Source: Planctomycetota bacterium (GTDB lineage: Bacteria; Planctomycetota; Phycisphaerae; Sedimentisphaerales; SM23-30). Taken from it: 6,627 nucleotides of DNA. Position numbers and translations under genes: made by a program. Location of the stretch: NCBI GenBank assembly GCA_022705365.1, contig JAKJEP010000195.1:1-6627 (forward strand), in the 5' to 3' direction. Every line of letters starts with the position of its first letter. The stretch's first letter is position 1. Under the pieces are notes generated by a model. The model saw only the letters and a program-made list of their open reading frames with translations. It did not search any database and had not been told where the DNA came from. This document shows, piece after piece, positions 1 through 5,298 of this stretch.

Positions 1-202
1 ATTTGAGGAGCCATTCGGTCAGTTCCTCCGGGGCCATGCGGACCTGCGGGTGCGCTCCGGCCTGCAAGGCCGCTTTATAGAGTTCCACCACCAGCGGTTC
101 GCCGATCGGAGTGGACTGGATGACTACCAGATCGTTGGGCTTCAGGGCCACGGAATAGCGAACCAGCACCTGTGCTAATTTTTCCAGACGAGGGTCTTTC
201 AT
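1..202 (-). CDS. M29-family aminopeptidase, N-terminal fragment (cut by window edge)
   Basis: Only the first 67 codons are present; the rest lies beyond the left edge. The protein begins MKDPRLEKLAQVLVRYS and continues through LKPNDLVVIQ, PLVVELYKAALQAGAHP and a run of acidic residues. This is the usual opening of M29 (AmpS/AmpT/PepS-like) metalloaminopeptidases, in which a short helix is followed by a 'G/P-D-x-V-x-I' strand and an 'A-x-x-A-G-A-x-P' helix. Such enzymes are cytoplasmic, use a pair of divalent metal ions and remove N-terminal residues from peptides. The metal ligands are in the C-terminal half and cannot be checked here. The start at 202 is supported by an AAGGAAA ribosome binding site about ten bases upstream. 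It follows the DUF89 gene by 17 bases and is probably its co-transcribed partner. The family call is from recalled sequence pattern only. Confidence 0.75.
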   Translation of the reverse strand, partial: MKDPRLEKLAQVLVRYSVALKPNDLVVIQSTPIGEPLVVELYKAALQAGAHPQVRMAPEELTEWLLK

Positions 203-210
203 GCGTATGG

Positions 211-217
211 TTTCCTT
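211..217 (-). promoter_or_regulatory. Ribosome binding site of the M29 aminopeptidase gene
   Basis: The minus strand reads AAGGAAA here, with the ATG at 202 about ten bases downstream. It is one of the clearer Shine-Dalgarno matches in the window. It fills most of the 17-base gap after the DUF89 stop codon, which fixes the aminopeptidase start. Confidence 0.5.
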
Positions 218-219
218 TT

Positions 220-1287
220 TTAGGTTTTGGGTACTTCCAATCGGCAGATTAAATCATATACTTTGCCGTTCAGTTGTTTGGCAATCCATTCATTTTTCAG
301 CATGGCAATTTTCAGGGTGGGGCAGCGGAAGCGGGCGTGCCAGTTGCTTTCGACGGCCCGGCCCATTCCTTCGAGAATCAGTACATCGGCATTTCGGGCG
401 GCCTGATCGCAGGATTCCGAAATATTCTTGAAGTCGATCATCGGATAGCCGTTGCCCGATCCGGCCAGCCGAATCCGCCGGGTTTGCAGCAGATAGCGCA
501 GGATCGGGTCGTCCTCCGCCAAGGCCCGCAGCACCGCCCGGCATTCGGGGACGGTCATATCATTCAAACAGGGGTGATCGTTCGAGACCAGGACCACGGT
601 GGCCCCGCGTTTGGCCAGGATGCGCGCCAGCGGCACGCAGCCCAGCACAAAATCCGGCCCGGCATTATCGACAAAAAATACGACCCGTTTCCAGTGATTG
701 CTCCGGGAAAGGAAAAATTCACTCCACGGCAGGTAATCATCCACCAGCCAGGGGTGCGGAGTCAGATGATCCAGGGTATGAAAAAAATCCAGGCCGTTCT
801 GGTAATACTCCTGCGAAGTTTTTTGGCAGCCCAGATCAAAGATGTTGCCGGCAAAAATACCTTCCGTTAAAACCCGGATCAGGGATTTGGCGTCCAGTTT
901 TTCGTGGGCGGTAATCAGCCGCTTGTATTGGCTGCACGCCTGGACGTTTTCCTGGTGTTTGATTTTTAAAAAGGGATCCTGCAGGCCGTTTTCTTCCAGA
1001 ATTTCTTTATGAATTTTATCAAAAGTGAATAAGGTAAATGGCTTGAATCGCTCCGGCCGATTTTGCATTTCGCCGATAATTTTTTCGTAGCTTTGCCGGG
1101 ATCGGGCAATGGCCCCTTCCAGGCCCTGGTGATCGGTTACCAGGCATTGCCGGGCAGCGGATAGAATGGTCTCTTTCGCCTGGTCAAAGGCCTCAATCCA
1201 GTATGTTCTCGCCGCCTCATCGTTTGTAATGTCCCAGGTATCCGCGATATACGAGTTTGGATCTTGCAATAAGGAAAAAATGGCCAT
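220..1287 (-). CDS. DUF89 damage-control phosphatase, PANK4 C-terminal-domain type
   Basis: A 355-residue stand-alone DUF89 (ARMT1-like) protein. The best remembered match is the C-terminal domain of eukaryotic PANK4, a metal-dependent phosphatase that removes phosphate from 4'-phosphopantetheine and its oxidised forms, limiting entry of damaged precursors into coenzyme A. Visible hallmarks are a helical N-terminal part (about 25-170), GNIFDLG at 147-153, DDYLPW at 183-188, FFVDNAGPD at 204-212, LNDMTVPE at 241-248, LEGMGRAVESNWHA at 305-318 and KIAMLKNEWIA at 326-336, ending near EVP as PANK4 does. By family alignment D207, N208 and D243 should bind the metal. No kinase domain is attached, and no signal peptide or membrane segment is seen, so it is likely cytoplasmic. 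The gene starts 4 bases after the prenyl synthase stop with only a weak GGTGG upstream, suggesting translational coupling. The substrate is inferred; sugar phosphates or other phosphoesters remain possible. Confidence 0.85.
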   Translation of the reverse strand: MAIFSLLQDPNSYIADTWDITNDEAARTYWIEAFDQAKETILSAARQCLVTDHQGLEGAIARSRQSYEKIIGEMQNRPERFKPFTLFTFDKIHKEILEENGLQDPFLKIKHQENVQACSQYKRLITAHEKLDAKSLIRVLTEGIFAGNIFDLGCQKTSQEYYQNGLDFFHTLDHLTPHPWLVDDYLPWSEFFLSRSNHWKRVVFFVDNAGPDFVLGCVPLARILAKRGATVVLVSNDHPCLNDMTVPECRAVLRALAEDDPILRYLLQTRRIRLAGSGNGYPMIDFKNISESCDQAARNADVLILEGMGRAVESNWHARFRCPTLKIAMLKNEWIAKQLNGKVYDLICRLEVPKT

Positions 1288-1291
1288 CGAT

Positions 1292-2248
1292 TTACACCAC
1301 CAGCTCCGCCAGTTCCATCAGGAGCTTGTGGGCTTCCCCGGCGGGAAGAGATGCCAATTCCTGCTGGGCCTGCTCAATATAATGTTTGGCCCGCTGCCGT
1401 GCGTAGTCGATGCTGCCGGATTCGTGCAGAATCTTTCCATACTCTTGGTAATCCTGAGGGGTCCGGCGGTCCAGCCAGGTCAGGATGGTTCGTTTTTGCT
1501 CCGGAGAGCAAATGCGCAGCAAATGAATGCCGGGCAGGGTGATTTTTCCTTTCTGGAAATCCGTTCCCAGGGTTTTGCCGGCCTGTGTTTCTTTGCCGGT
1601 CAAGTCCACCACATCATCCATAATCTGGAACGCAATCCCCAGATGGGTTCCATAGGCCGCCAGATTTTGGCAAACCGGTTCTTCGGCATCCGCCGCTTGG
1701 GCGCCGAGATAACAACTGCAGGAAATCAAGGCCGCTGTTTTGCGGGAGATAATGTCCAGATAGCGCTGCTCCTCCAGATCATAATAGTCTCGATAGAGCA
1801 ACTGCATCAATTCCCCCTCGCAGACCGTGTTGGCGGCGGCGGCGATCCGGCGGGAAAAGCCGGGATGGTCGAGGGAACTGCACAGATGGAAGGCGCGGCT
1901 GATCAACAGGTCCCCCAGCATCACCGCGGTTTCATTGCCGTGCAGGGAATGGATAGTCTTGCCGCGGCGCCGGATTTCCGTTTCATCCAGGACATCGTCA
2001 TGAACCAGGGTGGCCATATGCACCATTTCCAGAACGGCGGCGATGACCCGGTGGGGAGGCTGCAAGCCGCCGCAGACCTGGCCGCTCAAAAGAACCAGCA
2101 TGGGCCGCAGCATTTTCCCGCGGAACTTATTAATATGGTCCAGCAGATCCGAGATCAGAGGGATATCACAGAGCAGTTCCCGGTCGAAAAGTTCCCGGAC
2201 TTCCTCCATCTCGGTCATAATGCAGTCATAGGCTTGCAGCATATTCAT
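1292..2248 (-). CDS. Long-chain polyprenyl diphosphate synthase (trans-isoprenyl diphosphate synthase)
   Basis: A 318-residue all-helical enzyme that extends an allylic diphosphate with isopentenyl diphosphate units. The first Asp-rich motif DDVLD is at 84-88 and the second, DDVVD, at 211-215; both bind magnesium and diphosphate. GKMLRP at 44-49 supplies the Lys/Arg residues for isopentenyl diphosphate, and GTDFQKGKITLP at 228-239 is the usual lysine loop after the second motif. The residue five before the first Asp is A79 (MATLVHDD). In this family a small residue there leaves the product tunnel open, pointing to a long chain (IspB/HepT/SdsA class) rather than C15 or C20. The likely use is a quinone side chain, with exact length unknown. 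No partner subunit gene is nearby, so it may be a homodimer. No Shine-Dalgarno is visible before the chosen ATG at 2248, and ATG codons at residues 3 and 11 are alternatives. It is 52 bases after ilvE and 4 before the DUF89 gene. Confidence 0.93.
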   Translation of the reverse strand: MNMLQAYDCIMTEMEEVRELFDRELLCDIPLISDLLDHINKFRGKMLRPMLVLLSGQVCGGLQPPHRVIAAVLEMVHMATLVHDDVLDETEIRRRGKTIHSLHGNETAVMLGDLLISRAFHLCSSLDHPGFSRRIAAAANTVCEGELMQLLYRDYYDLEEQRYLDIISRKTAALISCSCYLGAQAADAEEPVCQNLAAYGTHLGIAFQIMDDVVDLTGKETQAGKTLGTDFQKGKITLPGIHLLRICSPEQKRTILTWLDRRTPQDYQEYGKILHESGSIDYARQRAKHYIEQAQQELASLPAGEAHKLLMELAELVV

Positions 2249-2300
2249 CGGGTACGGGTTTTTGAGTTATTGATTATGGGTAAAGCGCCGGGGCTGGTTT
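2249..2300 (-). other. Short spacer between ilvE and the prenyl synthase gene
   Basis: Fifty-two bases without a recognisable hairpin, T-tract, promoter pair or Shine-Dalgarno site on the minus strand. The lack of a terminator is consistent with read-through from ilvE into the prenyl synthase gene. Confidence 0.4.
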
Positions 2301-3158
2301 TCAGCTTCGGGCATAGGCCTCGAATTTCTGCCATAAATCCCGGGTAATCGTACCGGGCCGGCCCGTGCCGATCTTGCGTCCATCGACCTCTACCACTCCG
2401 ATGACCTCGGCGGCCGTTCCCGTCAGAAAAATCTCGTTGGCGGCATAGAGGTCATACCGGGTCAGATTCTGTTCCAGAACTTCATAATGGCTTTTCCGGG
2501 CCAGGCGAATCACCACATCCCGGGTGATTCCTTCCAGGGAGCCGGCGGAGATGGGCGGGGTATAAATCTTGCCGCCGCGGATGACGAACACGTTGTCTCC
2601 GGTGGCTTCGGCGACATACCCCATGTGATTGTACATAATCGCTTCCAGCATATTCCGGTCCAGGGCCTCTAATTTTGCGATAATATTATTCAGGTAATTC
2701 AGGCTTTTGATTTGGGGACTGATGGCCAGGGGATGGTTCCGCATGGTATTGGCGCTGATGACACGCAGGCCATTTTCATACAATTCCGGGGGATATAACT
2801 GAATTTTGTCGGCAATGATGATGATTTGCCCCTGTTTGCAAGTCAGCGGATTCAAACCCAGGGAGCCGATTCCGCGCGTTACAATCAGCCGAATATAACC
2901 ATCTTTTATGTTGTTGGCTGCCACGGTTTTACAAACATTGTCCGAAAGGGTTTCCATATCCTGAGGGATTTCCAGCCGAATCGCTTTTGCTGATACATAC
3001 AACCGGTCCATATGGGCTTTCAGCTCAAATACCCTGCCGCCATAGACACGGATTCCCTCAAAAACGCCGTCTCCATAAAGCAAGCCGTGGTCGAAAACAG
3101 AAACTTTAGCCTCGGATTCCTCAACCAGTTTATCGTTGAGCCAGATTTTTAAGCCCAT
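2301..3158 (-). CDS. ilvE: Branched-chain amino acid aminotransferase (PLP fold type IV)
   Basis: A 285-residue class IV aminotransferase that interconverts valine, leucine and isoleucine with their 2-oxo acids, using 2-oxoglutarate/glutamate. YGDGVFEGIRVY at 28-39 is the branched-chain-type substrate loop. R52 in HMDRL should hold the PLP phosphate, K151 in IKSLNYL is the Schiff-base lysine, E184 in EATGDNVF contacts the pyridine nitrogen, GSLEGITR is at 206-213 and LTGTAAEV at 245-252 binds the cofactor phosphate. The length is a little below E. coli IlvE and matches the compact form common in many bacteria and archaea. A good AAAGGTG ribosome binding site lies six bases before the ATG at 3158. 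No other branched-chain biosynthesis gene is in view. The next gene makes polyprenyl chains, so the cluster is mixed metabolism rather than a pathway operon. D-amino-acid aminotransferase or 4-amino-4-deoxychorismate lyase are less likely because the VFEGIRVY loop is of IlvE type. Confidence 0.92.
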   Translation of the reverse strand: MGLKIWLNDKLVEESEAKVSVFDHGLLYGDGVFEGIRVYGGRVFELKAHMDRLYVSAKAIRLEIPQDMETLSDNVCKTVAANNIKDGYIRLIVTRGIGSLGLNPLTCKQGQIIIIADKIQLYPPELYENGLRVISANTMRNHPLAISPQIKSLNYLNNIIAKLEALDRNMLEAIMYNHMGYVAEATGDNVFVIRGGKIYTPPISAGSLEGITRDVVIRLARKSHYEVLEQNLTRYDLYAANEIFLTGTAAEVIGVVEVDGRKIGTGRPGTITRDLWQKFEAYARS

Positions 3159-3162
3159 AAAG

Positions 3163-3169
3163 CACCTTT
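3163..3169 (-). promoter_or_regulatory. Ribosome binding site of ilvE
   Basis: The minus strand reads AAAGGTG, leaving six bases between AAGG and the ATG at 3158. This is close to ideal spacing and is the strongest Shine-Dalgarno match in the window. It sets the ilvE start, and overlaps the last of the three 9-base repeats. Confidence 0.65.
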
Positions 3170-3193
3170 ACTATATTTCCTATAACTCCTATA
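3167..3193 (-). repeat. Three tandem 9-base imperfect direct repeats upstream of ilvE
   Basis: On the minus strand the units are TATAGGAGT (3193-3185), TATAGGAAA (3184-3176) and TATAGTAAA (3175-3167), directly adjoining. TATAG is invariant at the start of each unit, and the units differ at only one to three of the other four positions. They end right at the ribosome binding site of ilvE. They could be an operator-like array, an extended translation-enhancing leader with repeated AGGA-like elements, or a simple duplication. TATAGT resembles a -10 box but sits too close to the start codon for a normal leader, and no convincing -35 partner was found. Confidence 0.6.
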
Positions 3194-3203
3194 TTAACAC
3201 ACT

Positions 3204-3219
3204 CTGCCTCAAAGGGCAG
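3204..3219 (-). other. Short hairpin after the ATPase gene, weak terminator or 3' stabiliser candidate
   Basis: The arms CTGCC and GGCAG form a perfect 5-base-pair stem with a 6-base loop, starting 15 bases after the ATPase stop codon. On the minus strand it is followed by AGTGTGTTAAT, with no T-tract, so it is not a canonical intrinsic terminator in the gene direction. On the plus strand it is followed by CTTTTAT, but no plus-strand gene is present to use it. A partial terminator or mRNA 3'-end stabiliser is possible. Confidence 0.3.
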
Positions 3220-3234
3220 CTTTTATCGCTCGAA

Positions 3235-3936
3235 TTACTGAATTTTTCCATCAATCAGGTCTAATTTCCGGTGGGCCAGTGCGGCAACCTTGGCGTCATG
3301 CGTAACCATTACAATGGTCTGGCCGGCCTGGTTCAAGCGACCGAAAATATCTAGGATAACCTTTCCTGAGACAGAGTCAAGATTTCCTGTCGGTTCGTCC
3401 GCCAATAATAATTTGGGCCGCTGCACCAAAGCCCGGGCGATGGCTACCCGCTGGCGTTCCCCGCCTGACAAAGTGGCAGGCCGCTGATGGATCTGTTTTT
3501 CCAGTCCTACCGATTCGATGACTTCGCGGGCCTGGCGGCGGGTGGTTTTCCGTCTACGGACCCAGTTCCAAAGGGAATTGCCCACCATTTCCGGCAGCAG
3601 AACATTTTCTTCTACATTTAATTCGGGCAACAGGTGGTAGAACTGAAATACAAATCCGATTTCTTTATTCCGGATGCGGTCCTGGCGGGCCTGGCTCTGA
3701 TGGAATACCGGTTGTCCTTCCAATTCTACCTCACCCCGGTCGGGCCGGTCCAGCAGGCCTAAAATATGCAGCAATGTACTTTTGCCGCTGCCGCTGGCGC
3801 CCATAATTGCCAAAAATTCTCCCCGCCGCACTTCCAGATTGACTCCCCGCAAGACATGGAGTTTGTCCCGGCCCATGGGGTAATCTTTATATAAGGCTCT
3901 GGTTCGTATCATACTGTCCTGTCCTGGCTGGTTCAT
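3235..3936 (-). CDS. LolD/MacB-type ABC transporter ATP-binding protein
   Basis: The nucleotide-binding subunit that powers the two permeases encoded just upstream. Walker A is GASGSGKST at 46-54, the Q-loop glutamine is Q98 in FVFQFYHLLPELNVEEN, the ABC signature LSGGE is at 156-160, Walker B LLLADE at 176-181 is followed by PTGNLD, and the switch histidine is H213 in VTHD. The FQFYHLLPELNVEENV and EPTGNLD segments are typical of the LolD/MacB/FtsE-related class that couples ATP hydrolysis to mechanical movement of the periplasmic part rather than to a channel. It is cytoplasmic and membrane-associated, acting as a dimer. An insertion rich in Arg/Lys (127-136) follows the Q-loop region. The ATG at 3936 is 9 bases after the second permease stop with no Shine-Dalgarno. 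The ATG at 3912 (residue 9, MIRTRALYKDY) has AGGA four bases upstream and gives the usual family N-terminus, so it may be the true start. Confidence 0.94.
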   Translation of the reverse strand: MNQPGQDSMIRTRALYKDYPMGRDKLHVLRGVNLEVRRGEFLAIMGASGSGKSTLLHILGLLDRPDRGEVELEGQPVFHQSQARQDRIRNKEIGFVFQFYHLLPELNVEENVLLPEMVGNSLWNWVRRRKTTRRQAREVIESVGLEKQIHQRPATLSGGERQRVAIARALVQRPKLLLADEPTGNLDSVSGKVILDIFGRLNQAGQTIVMVTHDAKVAALAHRKLDLIDGKIQ

Positions 3937-3945
3937 GTCGTTATT

Positions 3946-5289
3946 TTAGTCCACCCGCAAGGTTTCTACCACCTCTAATTTTGCCGCACGCCGGGCCGGC
4001 AGGGATGCTCCCAGGATACAGGCCAGGATGGCGACCAGTCCGATAACGGCTGCCTGCCCGTAATCCACCGCGTCGGGGATTCGGCTGATGGCATAGACCT
4101 CCGGGTCCCATAACCGAAAGCCGAACCAGGCATTCAGCAAACCTTCAATTTCATTGCTATGGGTAACGATCAGAATACCTAAAATAGTTCCTATCACCGC
4201 CCCCACCAGGCCGACCAGTGCGCCATAGCCTAAAAATATCTGGCTAATCCCCAGCCGGGAGCCGCCCACACTTTTAACGATTCCCAGATCTTTGATTTTT
4301 TCGGTTACAATCATATAAAAAATGGCAAAAATGATAAAGACGGCTACAAAACCGATCATGGCGAAAATGACAATCATGAGGCTTTTTTCCTTTTCCGCCG
4401 GAGCGATGCGGCTGCGCCGATATTCTTTCCAAGTTTCGATGCGTACATCCGCCAGCAAATGGGAGGAGGGTTTCCCCTGGTATTGTTTTGCAAATTGCTG
4501 CCAGAGACCGGCGATGGCGGTTTTTCCCGCTGCCAGCGAAACGTTTTCTTTGAGTTTAATCCGGACTTCGCTGGCCCGCTTGGGCTGGCCGTCCAGTCCG
4601 TTCATATAACAGAGCTTTTGCAATCGGTGAAAATCCACATACAGGACCGAGCTGTCAATATCGACCAGGCCGGATTCGGAATCGTCCACGTACCAGAAAA
4701 ACTGCTGCTCCCCGATGCCGGAACCGGCCAGTTGTCCCCGGCTGTTCAGCCCGAATACCGTTACGCTCAATTTTGCCGCAGCCGGTCCGGGCCGCAGGAA
4801 TCCCTGCTGGCCGGCCAGCATATAATAGCCTAGGATACATCCCCGCAGTTCCGGCTGGGAATCCGGCGGCAGCGAATCAGCCGCGGGTACCGCCAAGCTG
4901 GGGAGCCGGTCGTTTTTCTGATAAAACAGCGTCTGCTGGAAATGGGTCACCCGGCACCAGGACTCCATGTCGATGCCCATTAGTTGCCGCGCCCCGCCTC
5001 CCTGAATCAATCCGAAGGTTTTGATAACCGGCGCGGCGGCTTCTACCTGCGGATGATTCTGCAAGGCGGCGATCCATTCGTCATAGTAAGCGAAACCCAC
5101 CAGCGAATCCCGCCCGACGACCAGATCGCCGGTCCAGCGATGGTTCCGCTGGCGGGTGTCTTCCAGCAGGCCGGACATGATGCTCAGGACGACCAGTACC
5201 AGCATGACCAGCAGCAGGACAGCCAGCACCGCGATATACGCGACTCGCTTTTTCAGAAAATAGCGCCAGATCAGCAGCAGTTTATACAT
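3946..5289 (-). CDS. LolC/LolE-like ABC transporter permease (second permease)
   Basis: A 447-residue inner-membrane protein of the FtsX/MacB permease class. There is one membrane segment at about 17-38, after the positively charged RYFLKKR. A large extracytoplasmic domain (about 40-300) contains the MacB-periplasmic-core style stretch PVIKTFGLIQ...LMGIDMES. Three membrane segments follow at about 303-327, 350-374 and 411-430. The conserved cytoplasmic loop EKIKDLGIVKSVGGSRLG (330-347) contacts the ATPase, and the C-terminus PARRAAKLEVVETLR is the usual ending. GFRLWDPEVYAISRIPD at 390-406 corresponds to the 'VYFI..LP' loop of LolC/LolE. The protein is somewhat longer than E. coli LolC/E. The ATG at 5289 has AGGAAA just before it inside the 9-base gap after the first permease. 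The first membrane segment resembles permeases I recall from planctomycetes. Cargo is unproven: lipoprotein release is the main idea, with a MacB-like exporter or cell-division role as alternatives. Confidence 0.9.
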   Translation of the reverse strand: MYKLLLIWRYFLKKRVAYIAVLAVLLLVMLVLVVLSIMSGLLEDTRQRNHRWTGDLVVGRDSLVGFAYYDEWIAALQNHPQVEAAAPVIKTFGLIQGGGARQLMGIDMESWCRVTHFQQTLFYQKNDRLPSLAVPAADSLPPDSQPELRGCILGYYMLAGQQGFLRPGPAAAKLSVTVFGLNSRGQLAGSGIGEQQFFWYVDDSESGLVDIDSSVLYVDFHRLQKLCYMNGLDGQPKRASEVRIKLKENVSLAAGKTAIAGLWQQFAKQYQGKPSSHLLADVRIETWKEYRRSRIAPAEKEKSLMIVIFAMIGFVAVFIIFAIFYMIVTEKIKDLGIVKSVGGSRLGISQIFLGYGALVGLVGAVIGTILGILIVTHSNEIEGLLNAWFGFRLWDPEVYAISRIPDAVDYGQAAVIGLVAILACILGASLPARRAAKLEVVETLRVD

Positions 5290-5291
5290 CG

Positions 5292-5297
5292 TTTCCT
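5292..5297 (-). promoter_or_regulatory. Ribosome binding site of the second permease gene
   Basis: The minus strand reads AGGAAA in the 9-base gap between the first permease stop and the ATG at 5289. The spacing is short, but the match is clear and supports the chosen start and coupled translation. Confidence 0.5.
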
Positions 5298-5298
5298 G

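Noticed and set aside
274..870. Plus-strand open frame of 198 codons
   Set aside because: It is antisense to the DUF89 phosphatase, with no domain or ribosome binding site, and explained as a shadow of that gene.
1166..2347. Plus-strand open frame of 393 codons opposite the prenyl synthase gene
   Set aside because: It lies antisense to a gene with all catalytic motifs intact, has a composition rich in Gln/His/Gly as expected from a complement of conserved codons, and shows no recognisable domain. Such long antisense frames are common opposite GC-rich prenyl synthase genes.
3159..3234. T-box, leader peptide attenuator or riboswitch before the aminotransferase gene
   Set aside because: The 76-base spacer is too short for a T-box, contains no small open frame rich in Leu/Ile/Val codons, and has only one 5-base-pair hairpin without a T-tract.
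3159..3234. Sigma-70-type promoter for ilvE
   Set aside because: TTGAGG and several TATAG/TAATAT boxes occur, but no pair has 16-18 base spacing that would leave the ribosome binding site within the transcript.
4459..4833. Plus-strand open frame of 124 codons inside the second permease
   Set aside because: It is a shadow of the permease reading frame with no hydrophobic, domain or initiation signal of its own.
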